A stretch of DNA of 64,000 bases from Sinohyriopsis cumingii (GCA_028554795.2 CM068838.1:87238944-87302943); one strand, 5' to 3'. Positions 20,271 through 32,039 are shown, numbered from the stretch's first letter. The notes: generated by a model from the sequence alone, not told the origin. A program made the numbers and translations.

Positions 20271-23200
20271 AATTGTTGGTGTCCCTCTGGGACATATGTT
20301 GTGCTGCATCTATGGATCCCAGAGAAAAATAATATGCTTTGTTGTGTTAATGGGCGTAGATAAAGGAGAAAGAACATGTAGTATGAGATCACCAACATGC
20401 TGCCTTCATGACGGCCTCCAAGGAAGAATGATTTACATAGGCCGATGATGCAGCAATGGCTCAAATCATAAACGAGAGGTCTCTATCAGCATAGCACAAT
20501 AAGCTCTTTTGATTGTGGTAACACTCAACAATGAGATATTGGAGGCTGAAATATCAACAAAAGCCCTTATAAGGAATAACGCTGTTTTCTTTTCCTTTCC
20601 AAGGCATTTCGATAGAGATAAAGTGCCTTAACTGGCCTATTTTGATCATTTCCAGGTCATAATCATCTTAAACCTGGGAACCTCGATAGGTGATGGAACT
20701 ACCAAAGGTAATTAATTTTTAACTAAAAAATCCTGTTTGCAAAGGAGAGAAATGAAATTGTAATTGCATGCACTAAACCAAAGACAGTCAGTGTCAATTA
20801 TGCTAATCAAATCCCATAGCCCAATGTAACTGGACTATTCATTTTCAAAGTCAGACATGTAAAATGTTCCAAGTCAATAGTCCGAGCCAACTGTTCAATG
20901 TGTGCATGTTCTATTACTACTCGACAACATTTTGAGTTAAAGTGACTGATTTATTAACAAATCAAACCACACTAAAACAAAACAAGGCTGGTATTATTAA
21001 CCAGTCGTGTTTTTAAAGCAGCTTTGTTGTATTGCGTTTACTCAAATCAGTAGACCAACAAGTAGTTATCTGCCTTTTTTCCTGACTTTACCAGTAACGC
21101 CAGAAAAATGGCAGAGAACTACTCGTGGTCTATTCAAACCAAATACTCAAAGATGGTTCACTCTGACTGTAATACAGAGAGTTAGAGTAATTAAATTAAA
21201 GAAAGAAACTTTACAGACATTAGTGTTGGTCTCCTTTAAAAAAACTGATTAAATGATAATGTATCATGTCATATTAATTGGTTATACAAATAGAGAGGAT
21301 TAACTTTCACATACAATACTGCATTTGAAGCGACACAATTATGCTAATTAATGAGCTGTCTCTATTCATATTTAAACCAAAATAATGTTATTATCACTTT
21401 AGATTTAATTGTCAAGCAAGCCAGTTGATAAAATTGCTTGTAAAAGTATTTTTGCAAGGATGGTAATAAGGAAGACTTGGAAAAGGAAAATTATGAGTAA
21501 GAAGTGGCACAAAACATATGACTGCAGCTGAGTATGAGGTAAATGTTTCTCCCAAGAGACACAAACCAGAATCTGTGACAGCAAGTAATGTCAAATATAA
21601 CGTAACTAAAAGACAGAAATTTTCAGCTGCATTGGTTGATTGTTATCTCTGACTTGAATTTATTGATTTAAAAGAAAGGATGTTTTGCAGTTACTATAAA
21701 CAATAACCCAAGCTAGCACAGGTTGGAAATCCAACCAGTGTATTTGCCAGTGGAACCAAAAAATTCAGGAGTGAACAATTTTGGGACAAGTAATAAGTAA
21801 GGTAGGATAAGTGAATTTCTGAAATCACTTGTCCTGGACAAGTGGGTGAAAACAAACGTTGATCATCTCTGCTGATCATAGATGAATCTCGTTACATCTT
21901 CTCGCAAACACCAAAGCGAGTAAAATCACAATCTTGAGTGTGAGGTCCTGAAAGGCAGCCTTGCTCAATGGTTCATAGATGGATTTGATCTTGGCATGAG
22001 AGAGTATGAAACAGGTCTCTGCAGCTCAAAATACTTAAGAGATCAATAAGGTTTTAATCAGAACCAACTGCTAAGCCCTGAGAGAATTCAACTGGATTGA
22101 AAATGGCAGCTCTATAAAAATTCTTGAAAGTTGATACTGAACAATCTTTCTTCTTGAACAAAATGAAATCAGCAACAGAAGTTGCGGAGGGAAAGCTAGG
22201 ATCACTGTGTCCTACTGCACCAATCGCAGAAGATTATCCACCTGGCCTGAATAATGTAACTGGCAACTAAGCCCGAAAACGTGTTCGGGTGGATAGATCA
22301 CCTGCAATAAGTCAAGCATAAAGGTGGAGAATGTGTGTGTTGTTGTATAGGAGGAAGCCTCTGTGTTACAACAGTTGATTCATCTTGTCCTCTTGAAGGG
22401 TAAAGACCTGGGCTGATCTATCAACAGGTCTAAAGATCCAACTGAACCACGACCACGGAAGCCAAGGCGGCAATGAACATGATATGAGCAGTGAAAGTAG
22501 AGACTTTGAAGAGAAAAAAACATGAGGTAGCAGTCAGAAATGTGTACATGAACAGATGATCTCAACGAAAGCTGAAAGCATCCACTGCCCATGTCTCTTG
22601 ATGACCTGTTTGCCAAAAAGTCCACCAGAGGCTTCCCCATGGTGAGAAAAAAAAGGCCGTTACAGAGCAATCTATTCTGCGAACACTGATTTACCTCTAC
22701 CAAAATCTACCAAATTTGCATACATTTCTAACAAGGTTCTCATGCTTTATGAGTAGTTCATGTGAATTAATTTTGGTGAGATTTTTCTGTATATATTGGG
22801 AATTGGATCGTGAGGTAACAAAGTAGGCGAGGGGTTCGGGAGACCTGTTCCAACAGGGATACAGAATTTTTAAAGTAGCCAGGTGTAAAGTAAAAGTAGG
22901 CAGGTAAATTATCTGGCTCCCGGCTAAGGAAGGCCTTTATAAGGATTCAGCATTTTATATTTTTTTGAATTTCAACTAAAACTTGGACTGGACACACCTT
23001 CCTGTATGCAACATCCTCCATTTGGAAATTACTGTGCAATACCTCTGGCCACAAATTTTCATTAAAAAATGCTAATACATTCCTGAGGCAATTTTCCTCA
23101 CCAGTGAGGTGAAATTTCCAACACTGTTATAGGTAATGCCCCCACCCCCAAAAAAGATTCCCAAAGTATTCTGACACCCAACGTGGTTACGAAAGACCTG

Positions 23201-23320
23201 TTTTCACAAGTAAATCTGACACAATCGCGAACAATCAGCAAGTGAAGGAAGGTGTTATTTAAATTTGTTATTGAACATTAAAAAAATTAATTTCCGAATT
23301 CAAACAAATAATTATGGAGG

Positions 23321-23620
23321 CCCTGTACATGTATAGATAATTGATTTCTGTATAATCAAACCATCCATAAGCAGTCTTCATGGGCCCTGTACATGTATAA
23401 ATGCAATGATTTCTGTATAAAAGGACCACCTAAATGTAGTCTTTATGACCCTGTATGTGTATAGATTGACTGATTTCTGTACAAATGGACAATTCATAAA
23501 CAGGCTTTATGACCCTGTACATGTATAGATTCACTGATTTCTGTCTAACCATCCAAAAGCAATCTTTGTAAACCCTATGTGTAGATGAATTGGACCATAT
23601 ATAAGCAGCCTTTATAAGCA
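23321..23620. repeat. Degenerate tandem repeat of about 70-80 bp, four units
   Basis: Each unit contains CCCTGTACATGTATAGAT, GATTTCTGTATAA and AAGCAGTCTT/TTTATGA in order. Unit length varies. Confidence 0.75.
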
Positions 23621-23687
23621 ACTAGTCTTTACATAGAAGTGGTTGCTAGATCAAATTTACTGTTCAATCTACATTTTCTTATTTTGA

Positions 23688-23950
23688 GTGGTGGTGTGTG
23701 TGCCTGGATTTTTAATGAAACTTTAAAAAAAATATCAGTCATATCATTATGGTGTCTGCATTGGGAGTTTATTGTGATGTCGAGCACTGGGACCAGTCCT
23801 AACACTAACCTCTTAATGCTGAGCATGACCTAGCAAGGGATCTGTTATTACCATTTTTATAAGTCTTTAGTATGACTGGGCCAGGGTTCTAACCCGCATC
23901 CTCCAGCATTTTTGGCAGATGCTCTAACCATTAGGCCACTGGAGCGGTCA
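23688..23950 (-). mobile_element. SINE family A, copy 3, with 12-bp target duplication
   Basis: Complete head (minus strand starts GACCGCTCCAGTGGCCTAA) with B-box GGGTTAGAACCC. The body has an internal deletion around the CATGATGTCCCACCCAG block present in other copies. TTCTTATTTTGA occurs at 23676-23687 and 23951-23962 as a target-site duplication. The tail is GT-rich on the plus strand, i.e. (CA)n in element sense. Confidence 0.85.
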
Positions 23951-24043
23951 TTCTTATTTTGATTCCATTCCAAAATGGGGGATCTGTTCAAAACAATATC
24001 TGCAGATGACAAGTTCATTAAGAAAATGTATGAAATTACTTAC

Positions 24044-24077
24044 CAGTTTGAAAAGTCAAGACTGTTACCACTGGCAT
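24044..24077 (-). CDS. Large lipid transfer protein (vitellogenin-like), exon 3 of those seen
   Basis: A 34-bp micro-exon between acceptor TTTCTTCCAG and donor GTAAGTAATT. Two bases complete Asp with the previous exon. It then reads ASGNSLDFSN and leaves two bases that form Trp with the next exon. Its size is unusual, but the fit of phases on both sides and the good splice sites support it. Confidence 0.8.
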
Positions 24078-24182
24078 CTGGAAGAAACATCATCTATGTG
24101 TAAAACATTTTAATGTATGAATTAGATTAAATTTTAGTTGCATACAAGATCAAATAACATTCATTGTTAGACAGACCTACCT

Positions 24183-24434
24183 TGTTGCGGTTGTAGGGTT
24201 TAACGCCATTTTTCAGCACACGATAGACTATACATGGCAGCCAGTATTAATGGTGGAGGAAGATCCCGGGAAATGCCCGGAAAGAACCACCGACCCTCGA
24301 GAAGCTACTGGCAAGCTTTCTCACATACCCACATTGGCCGAATCCGAGACTCGAACCCATGCAGACAGAGGTGAGATGGCAGTGATCCGTAACGGAGAGC
24401 GCTTTAGACTACTCGGCCACTTGGGGCCCCTCAC
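24183..24434 (-). mobile_element. SINE family B, full-length copy
   Basis: Best-preserved copy. In minus-strand sense it starts GGGGCCCCAAGTGGCCGAGT (A-box region), has a B-box GGGTTCGAGTC, and ends with a GTT-type tail, seen on the plus strand as GTTGCGGTTG. ACCTACCT at 24175-24182 and 24435-24442 is a probable target duplication. The head resembles a class II tRNA (Leu/Ser-like 'TGGCCGAG'). Confidence 0.85.
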
Positions 24435-25797
24435 ACCTACCTAGGAGTCATTTTATGAGCTAAATGAAAAACCTTGACTTGAGCCGGTAAACCTGAAATT
24501 AAGTCATCGTGTCCTTCATTTGTTGTAAGTGGATGGTACTCACAGAAATGCATATGATCTTCTAATTTGATGATCCTACCATGAACAGACAATGAGATAT
24601 AAAATAAATATAAAACTCAAAGTCACAGTAACCTACTTTTTTAGCTAAATGCAAGAAGTTAACATAAGCCAGTAAAACATGAACCGTATGTCACAATGAC
24701 CTTGTTTTGTTTAAAACATGTGATGCTAGTAGAGATGTGCATAATTATCTTTTGTTTGAAAAGTGTGGATAATGGAGATTTACACAACAATCTGGTTTGA
24801 TGATTCTGGCATGAACAAGTACTTAAGACAAGTCAGTGAAGCAAGAAATATTGGTCATTATCACTTTTTTATACAAGTTTCTATTACTTATCAAGAGTCA
24901 TCCCTTCACCAAGTCTCATGAAGCTGGTACAACACTACAGTGTAAAAGATGGTAAAAACCTATTGGACCATAAGCTAAATGAAATAACTTTAACTAAACC
25001 AGAAAATGTGATATCTAGGTCACAGTGACCTTCCTTTGTGATAAGGATGTTATACATGCCACATACTTACCTAAGAGCATTTGTTATGAAACCAATTCCA
25101 AACTGTAGCCTAGAACTAGAGAGGAAAAAATGGCTAAGTGAATGTGTACACATGTCTAAGCTTTCTGTGGACATCAACACCATTACAGGGGGTAGTACAA
25201 TAGCTAGGTGAGCTCAAATGCACCAGGGTTACTGTGATGCCCTCAATGTGTCCATTGATCTGTCCAGGGGTCTCGATGTTCATTACCATAAATAATCTCT
25301 ACCTATACAACTTTGGGGCCAAACTTTGACGTTGCTCTTGTCATTACTATCTGTAAATGATGTATTATCCTTGGCAAAAATGTACAAAAATTAACTTCAC
25401 ATTTTCGAGTAATTTCTGACCAAATATCAGGTAATATCTTAAATCATAGCATCGATACACAAGAAATAAGTGACAGAATTTGTATTATGACCCACAAGTC
25501 ACTGTCTGGGGCACCAAGGAGGAATAGAGGCTTTTGAATGTGTAGTAAAAAATCAAAGAAACTGGTCAAGATGAACATCTGCAGTTGTGTTAGTTTTCAT
25601 CACCAGTCAACCTGTATAGTGGTACTACCTGGGAGGCCAGCAAAAAGAAGTTGTTTTCAATGAGTGGCCTTTATTTTCAGGGTATATATGTTAGCTCAGT
25701 TTTAGTGTAATCATCATAAATATGATATGCCCTATTGTATTCAAATGTGAAAAATGTAAATCTACCATCAAAGCCATATCTGCAGGCATTTCTGTGA

Positions 25798-25974
25798 GTT
25801 GTTGTTATAGGGTTTAATGACATTTTTCAGCGCAAGATAGGCTATACATGGTGGCCAGTATTAATGATCAAGAACCCGGGAAAACCCCGGAAAAAACCAA
25901 GGACCCACGAGAAGCCACTGGCAAGTTTTCTCACATACCCACATTGGCCAAGCCCAAGACTCAAAGTTAACACA
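25798..25974 (-). mobile_element. SINE family B, 5'-truncated, perfect 12-bp target duplication
   Basis: Tail and body of family B, lacking the tRNA head. GCATTTCTGTGA is duplicated exactly at 25786-25797 and 25975-25986. The truncation at the head side shows the copy arose by target-primed reverse transcription that stopped early. Confidence 0.88.
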
Positions 25975-27044
25975 GCATTTCTGTGATAACCTAATTCACT
26001 GTCAACTGTGTTTTGATCATCAATTTGCAGACATTTGTATGTTATATTTCTCTGAAAGCAGACCTGCTTTGCATTATCATGTTAATTATGTCTTTTGTAT
26101 CAAATCAAATATAGGGATTGCAATAAAATAAAAAATGTAAAAGGCATGCAAATCCTACCTGCTTAAAAGCTAGCAGACTCGTCCATATGTCAGGTCAATT
26201 CATTTCATTTGACCACTCAAACACTTTTAAAAGTATTACTGTGTAAGCAACAATTTAACTAACTTAAATTATCATAGTCATTCACAAATGTGATCAAAGG
26301 TTAAGGCAACCAAGCTCAAGGTGTACCCAGTGAATTATAGCTTTGTTTGACAGATCCGGTTCATTATGGAGAAGCAAGTTCCAAAGTTTGTAGTGTCAGC
26401 TTAAAATTACTGAATTGGCACTCAGACATTTACTCAAGGATAAGCTGAAGTTTCAACATCGACAAATTATGCACAAAAAAGTCTCTCCTTTTTGAACAAA
26501 AGAAGTCTTGTTTTGTTGTGCAAAAGCAGTGATGTAATATCCAATGTTTTGCAGGTACACATTGAGGCACAAAAGTACATGATGTGTTGAAACCTCATGG
26601 AGTTGTTTTTCACGATTTTTCAGAAATTGGTTACCTTGAAAATAATGGTAATAAAAGTAATTTATATAAAGAAGCAAACAATTTTATTAGAAAAAGCTGT
26701 TGAAATTGACAACTATTACTAACACAATTATAAAACAAATATTCAACAATTAAACAGTGCTGCTACCCCACCTTACATGGTCTTCTCAATGTCTAGCCAA
26801 GCTGGCGTCCCTTTCTTCATTTTTCAGAGTTCTCTTAGTAAGTCATGATCTCATTGTGTAGTCTATGTTTTTGGACCCTGTTGCATGCAAATTATTAAGG
26901 GACAGTTGTGATAAGTTTGGTAAATTTCCACCTAGCTGTTATGGAGGAAATGGAGCAATTGGACAGATGGATGGTGAGACTGACAGTTGGCAGATATGAT
27001 AATATCTCATGCTAATTAAGAATTAATTCATAGTCTATTCATAC

Positions 27045-27135
27045 CTGTCTGCTTGACAGATGTGAAACTGAAGGTGTGTATCCTCAGCAGCAGTTCTTGA
27101 CCATCTGGAAGCTGCTGGATGTTCGTATAGCTCAC
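27045..27135 (-). CDS. Large lipid transfer protein (vitellogenin-like), exon 2
   Basis: A 91-bp exon between acceptor TTTCCTATTCCAG and donor GTATGAAT. In phase 0 it reads VSYTNIQQLPDGQELLLRIH and then TFSFTSVKQT, leaving one base. Exon 1 ends GQFVLQAK in phase 0, so the join reads QAK-VSYTNI. Alternating hydrophobic residues suggest beta strands of the N-terminal barrel, as expected for this part of Vitellogenin_N. Confidence 0.85.
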
Positions 27136-27367
27136 CTGGAATAGGAAAGAATCAAGTGTTTCTGCATATTTTTGTACACTTTTCTTTTTGTTGTATTTTT
27201 TTTTCCAGTTTAGTGTAACTGAAGTAAAGTTTGCTGTAGCAGGGTTTCATTTCTTCTCTGAAACAGTAGCTCCAAATATGCTTGTACAACGTTTTTAACT
27301 TCAACTTTTTGTTGGGTAAGAAAAACAAAGTTTTGTTCATGTCAAGTTATAAGCATTTATGTTCAAT

Positions 27368-27573
27368 ACTGAAACTCTATGGTATCTTCCTGGGATTTCT
27401 CTTAAAGAGATCATCGTTGGACACAAAATATTGTAAGACAGTGACTGTAATCAAAATTTTCCTGGCAGGAAAATCAAAATTTTCAATGAAAAGAAATATG
27501 AAACATTACTCATATTACTGAAGGATGATAGCTCTTAAGAGAAATTCCAGGGAAGTACCATACGGATTTCAGC
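27368..27573. repeat. Imperfect inverted repeat, arms of about 48 bp
   Basis: The arm at 27368-27415 (ATGGTATCTTCCTGGGATTT core) pairs with 27524-27573 (reverse complement core ATGGTACTTCCCTGGAATTT) at roughly 80-85%, around a loop of about 110 bp. It is probably a foldback/MITE-type element. Confidence 0.7.
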
Positions 27574-27812
27574 AGCTCAGAGCAGAAGCTATAATACAAC
27601 ATTTACATACCCTACAAACAACAAAAAAAAAATAATCCAAAATATGTGACAAAAAGAAAAAAATTATAGCAACTTCATGTCAATATATGATGTGATGTAC
27701 TAAGTGATATATGTATGTGCCTGCGTGTATTTAAGTATGTGTATATGTATGTATTCTCCTGTATTGATGCATACCATTGTAAACAATATTTGACAATGTT
27801 CAGACTAAAATA

Positions 27813-28047
27813 GCAGCAGAGAGGGTGAACAGACCTTTTGCTAGAACGTCATTTTTGAAAAAATAAAGCTTCCTACGAAAATGAAAAATATATGGTCAAT
27901 AACGCCAAACCGAAGCCTCTAACTGACCAAGAGTTTCTCTAGCTGGGTTAGTTTACAAGTTACTGTTTTTTATCGTCGGTGTTTTTCCAAGTGCGCGCGA
28001 AGTTTACCCGCGTGACGTCTCATTCAGATCGCACCCTCTCTGCTGCT
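27813..28047. repeat. Perfect 16-bp inverted repeat next to the provirus start
   Basis: AGCAGCAGAGAGGGTG (27813-27828) and its exact reverse complement (28032-28047) bracket a 203-bp relatively GC-rich spacer. The right arm ends 26 bp before the first provirus ATG (28074). It may be a MITE or part of the provirus terminus; no target duplication is seen. Confidence 0.7.
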
Positions 28048-28073
28048 GTCATTAAATCATTATTGTATCAATA

Positions 28074-28830
28074 ATGGCACCAAATATGAAGTCTTATACA
28101 GCTAGATTAGCTCGAGAGAGAGAGTAGAAGCAATCAACAAATTTCTTTAGACAAAAATTGCAAGAACGTCAAGAAGCCCAAGTTGAATTTGCAGAAAGCA
28201 CGGAACAGTTATTAAAACCTGTTACAAAAGTTACTGAAAGTTTTGCAGATGCTACCGAAGGTGTTCTTCCATCAGTAAGACAAACTGCTGAGCAAACTGA
28301 AAAAATAGCAAAATGAACTAAACAAACAAAACGATTTTACGAGATCTTCCAACTGAGATAACACAACCTCCCCCTGTAGATGAAGAAATACTTGAGGTCA
28401 TTGGCAAAGTGGTCAGGGTGATAAATTCGCGATTACCTACTATAAAGTAACTTACGGAGATGGACTCGGCGATGCTGTTCAAAGCTGATTCAGAAGGATA
28501 GCCCCAAAAGCAATACCAATTGCAAAACAATTAGAAATGAAATCTGTTGATTTTGTTCGTGACACAAAATTCCTAGCGCAATTGGTAATGTTGCCGGTAA
28601 AGCATTCTCGGCAATCACGGACAGACTGGAACGAGTAAATCGACGAAAACCTCAGCCACCAGTGAAACTGGCCAGCACTGAAGTTATGCCTGCAAATGTC
28701 AGTAAAATAATAAATCAATCTGCAAATAAAAAAAAAAGCAGATTTGGCTAATATACCCCAGTCAGAAAAAGAAAAAAAAAATATAACGGCAAGTTTAATA
28801 GCAGGAAGTGGTCTTCATGTTAGACCATAA
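28074..28830 (+). pseudogene. Provirus gene: basic, coiled-coil virion-type protein (broken)
   Basis: ATG at 28074 reads MAPNMKSYTARLARERE and then TAG. The same frame then runs FFRQKLQERQEAQVEFAEST and PVTKVTESFADATEGVLPSV to a TGA near 28315. A second part, after shifts, reads FRRIAPKAIPIAKQLEMKSV and ends in a basic stretch with RRKPQPPVKLAS and KKKSRF. The charged helix followed by an amphipathic segment and basic tail would suit a minor virion or core protein. That role is inferred only from neighbours and composition; I do not recognise the family with certainty. Confidence 0.4.
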
Positions 28831-28843
28831 CAATTATAATAAA

Positions 28844-29747
28844 ATGTTCAAGCTTATATCCGATCCAGCGTTTGACACAGACGCGCCAGTTCTCAAAGTT
28901 GAATCTATACGCGATTATCAGTATTATTCTTATGACGCACGACAACCAAATCAGCGTGGAAGAATTGAATAACAAGTTCAAAATACAAGGATATAATATT
29001 TACCCGCTGAGGCTTTTATTGAGAAAGAAGGTGAAATTATAAAAACAGATGATACTGTATACGGAGCTGATGTTATAGTTGGTTTTGTTAATAACGGCAT
29101 CATAGCGTTGTTTGACAGTGCTACGTATATTATCGACGGAAGAAATACTGAATCAGTTCAAAAGGATGTTGACATTGCCACGACGATAATAGGTCTAGCA
29201 AGATATTCAGATGATTATACAAGATCAGTTGGACTGTCAATGATGTTTACGAAAGACACTTCTGACAGCCCTGACAGCTGACTGTATATTATAAGACGAC
29301 CAAGAAACTCTGTCGACAACGCTGACGCTGATGTGTGGCCGGTGGTTCATGGTGTTAATCCAGAATTTAACTTCGGATTTAATGCACGTAAATCAATGCT
29401 GAAAGACGGTCATAGAACATTTTCATGTGCAATTCCACTGTCACATATCTTTTGATTTTGTAGAAATGTTAGAAAGGGGTTTTTTTTAAGCCAAGCATAC
29501 AGTTGTGCTTGTGAGAAAGGCTACCGGTGATGATGCAGTCTGGCGCCCTATCGGTGATGCAGGTAAAGTAATGCTGACAAAACTTTCGTTGTGGATGCCA
29601 GTAATGACTCCAACTATTGCCGAAAAACAAAAATAACTTTCTTTTATGGATCAGGGAGGTAAATCAATATTATTATGGTTAACAGTAACTACAGACAGTG
29701 CTCAAATTAACGTTTACGGTTTATTTACATGGCATATTGCATCATAG
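28844..29747 (+). pseudogene. Provirus gene: major-capsid-like protein (double-jelly-roll type), broken
   Basis: ATG 28844 opens a frame with KVESIRDYQYYSYDARQPNQ. After a stop (28970) and a frameshift come LPAEAFIEKEGEI, VGFVNNGIIALFDSATYIID, TTIIGLARYSDDYTRSVG, a TGA (29279), FSCAIPLSHIF, a TGA (29453), LTKLSLWMPVMTPTIAEKQK and a TAA (29634). The total span of about 300 codons is short for a full capsid protein of this type. The pattern of beta-strand-like blocks resembles capsid-type proteins of Polinton/adintovirus elements; this is recognition of a family pattern, not an alignment. The copy cannot make a functional protein. Confidence 0.5.
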
Positions 29748-29918
29748 CACGCTGCACTTAGTGTTTTAAGCGGTGTTGCTAGAGGTCTTGGTAAAATGAT
29801 AAAATAACAGGAAAATGGTTTAAAAAAGGGGAAAAGGTCTAAGACGACCAGGAACCCCTTATCGATATGGAAAAGGTCTGAGACTTCTAGGAACACTTCG
29901 TTAATCTTTCCAATATCA

Positions 29919-30306
29919 AATTTTGATTTACATGATGCTGCTAAAAAATTAAATATAAAATTTTTAGAGGTATTTTTTATGCGTGATCAATTACCAGAAC
30001 GACCAAATAATATTGAAACATGTACCATTAATCTTGATGAAAGTTCTCTTTGCGGTACTCACTGGGTTGCATACGCGATTGATCCACGGGGAATTGTTTA
30101 TTTTGATTAGTATGGATTAGCGCCACCAAAAGAATTCTTAAATTACACAAAAACAACAAAAACTCTAGTTTGATATTCAACATTAACAACACAAGCAATA
30201 ACAGATCCGACAATATGTGGTGGTGAAGGAATTGCTGTACTTAACGCTATATCCAAATCAACATTATCACCTCATAAGGTGGTGCATGATTATAAAAGTA
30301 GACGAT
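29919..30306 (+). pseudogene. Provirus gene: adenain-type (C5/Ulp1-like) cysteine protease, inactivated
   Basis: The translation shows NFDLHDAAKKLNIKFLEVFF, MRDQLPERPNNIE, then GTHWVAYAIDPRGIVYFD followed by TAG (30108-30110) and YGLAPPKEFLNY. A TGA follows (30171-30173), then ITDPTICGGEGIAVLNAI. The His of THWVAY and the Asp of YFD are the first two catalytic residues of adenovirus-type proteases, which mature virions. The third should be a Cys two or three residues after the conserved CG; here the sequence is CGGEGI, so the nucleophile is missing. Two in-frame stops and a missing catalytic Cys make this copy dead. The fragment at 29748-29918 before it is basic and unassigned. Confidence 0.7.
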
Positions 30307-30329
30307 TTAAATCAATCTTAAATTATAAT

Positions 30330-31389
30330 GGTAGATATTTACGGAAGATCTTCTACCAGTACTATCACTGGAGGCAAAAAAAAAAGATTATACTGATTTG
30401 TCAAATTACGCGACTAAAGATGAACTCGCTGATATTGTGAACCTCTCTGGAGTTGACTGAGATGAAGTTGTTATTTTTCGGGATAAACACGGTGTTTTGA
30501 AGACGAGCAATATCAATTGGAATGACATAATTCGTAGGATTATAGGTGCTACTGAGGATAATATTCCAGTATTTACTGACTGTGGTAGAATCAGAGACTC
30601 AAGTATATCAATCGCAACTACTAGAAATGAAACTGCAAGAAAGCGTTGCTAATCGTTTGTGATCTACTGGTGATATAATGACATGTGAACTCAGCATGAA
30701 TGGAAATAAAATAGCTGTTTTAAGAGATCCAACATCTGATGTAGATGCCGCAACAAAAATATGTAGACACAGTAGATACTAAATTAATCACGCTGCGAGT
30801 TGAGTATGACGTTCACGTAAATATGTTTACAAAACTTCGTAGAAATTTTAGAAACATTAATGAAATCGCAGAGGAATTCTTTGGAAATCCGTTGACTTGA
30901 CGTAAAACACGTTGATATTAACACAAAACTCGGCGATATTAAAACAGGTATGTCATATTGAAACGATTAATAAACGATTAGGTGTTATCAGAGATCCTAA
31001 ATGATTTTCAGAGTTAATCACGATAGCGCAGAGTAATATCGATGTTATTAGAAATAGACTAGAAGATGTTATAAATGGAATTCTTGATATCGTTAAAAAA
31101 AATTAAACTGATTGAAATTCCCCACAAGCAGATTATCAACCTGGTGTATACAGTAGCGTCTGACCAAGCATTATGGTCACCACTCAATAAAACCATTAAA
31201 CATAGCTCTGAGGTTACCGGTATATACAGGCTCTCAGTACTTGGTGTTGTAACATTTATAATATCTACTACAATTTCACGGCGTTATCTGTCAAGTGGAT
31301 CTCCTGGATCTATGTTAGTGATGTTATATCAAAACGGAGAGGAAACATTTACTGTGGAACCCGAAGAAGAAAAAAAAAACTCGGCTTGA
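30330..31389 (+). pseudogene. Provirus gene: fibre-like protein, broken
   Basis: After TDLSNYATKDELADIVNLSG come several short frames. The clearest signature is at 30679-30760, MTCELSMNGNKIAVLRDPTS and DVDAATK, with one extra A that shifts the following YVD out of frame. The motif 'M.GNKI..L.DPTSD.DAATK.YVD' marks shafts of phage and virus fibre proteins. Downstream, 31075-31389 is open and includes SSEVTGIYRLSVLGVVTFII and a Gly/Ser stretch, a pattern that could be the head. Stops and shifts are frequent between 30650 and 31075. Confidence 0.45.
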
Positions 31390-31442
31390 TTTATTATTGG
31401 TGCCTTGAATTAGTAGCTAAATTCACACCTAATTAAAATATA

Positions 31443-32039
31443 ATGAGCATTTCGATCAACATTCAACGTGATGTTGCATCGCAACATTACAGATACAATC
31501 AAGCACGTGAATGGCAAACAAAATTAAAATATATCGTTGACGGGTATACAGTAAAAGTAAAGAAATATCGCAGACGTGTAGTTATCGTTGACATAATTGT
31601 TTATTCAGCGTCTGCTGTTATTGCTGGAACCGGCGTATTATTATCAACAATAACACCATCGCTAGTGATGGCACCAGCAGTTGTAACAAGTTGTGTTTCG
31701 GCTGCAACAACGATTGGCAGTATTCTTAATATCATTGCAACAACAGAAAAAATATGTACGTGCACAAATGCAAAATTGCATGATTATATAACAAAATTAG
31801 ACGCATCGACTGTAGCCTACTCCATATTATCCTCGTTATTATTAACAAGCCTTAGTGATGGAAACATATCAGATTGTGAGTTCACGGAGATGATTAAAAT
31901 TTACGAAGAAGTAATGACTGTGATTGATTTAGAAAATCAGGATTTAAATAAGAATGTCATATCCGAACGAGCTACTTCAACAAATTGTAACGAACACAAC
32001 TCCGTCAAAAACTACGATGATATCAGTGAGCTCAATTAA
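31443..32039 (+). CDS. Provirus gene: intact 198-aa membrane protein of unknown function
   Basis: The only undamaged gene in the provirus, ATG 31443 to TAA 32039. Residues 1-50 are polar and basic (QAREWQTKLKYIVDGYTVKV, KKYRRR). Residues about 46-95 are strongly hydrophobic with two likely membrane helices (VVIVDIIVYSASAVIAGTGV, then a second segment rich in A, V, T). A short Cys cluster follows (ICTCTN). Residues about 132-150 read SLSDGNISDCEFTEMIKIYE, an acidic helix-loop-helix-like stretch. I associate this layout with small membrane proteins of Polinton-like elements but cannot name it. The next gene starts at 32017, overlapping by 23 bp. Intactness amid broken neighbours is notable. Confidence 0.6.
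   Translation: MSISINIQRDVASQHYRYNQAREWQTKLKYIVDGYTVKVKKYRRRVVIVDIIVYSASAVIAGTGVLLSTITPSLVMAPAVVTSCVSAATTIGSILNIIATTEKICTCTNAKLHDYITKLDASTVAYSILSSLLLTSLSDGNISDCEFTEMIKIYEEVMTVIDLENQDLNKNVISERATSTNCNEHNSVKNYDDISELN

Larger units (their letters stand above)
15901..24043 (-). other. Intron 3 of the lipid-transfer gene (8.1 kb)
   Basis: Holds the roughly 50-bp tandem repeat (15985-16230), two copies of a dispersed repeat of about 300 bp (16330-16640 and 19965-20270), an (ATT)n tract, a degenerate tandem array (23321-23620) and a SINE A copy. The rest (for example 16700-18800 and 20500-23300) is AT-rich with nothing recognised. Confidence 0.6.
24078..27044 (-). other. Intron 2 of the lipid-transfer gene (3 kb)
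   Basis: Contains two SINE family B copies (24183-24434 and 25798-25974). The rest is AT-rich with nothing recognised. Confidence 0.65.
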
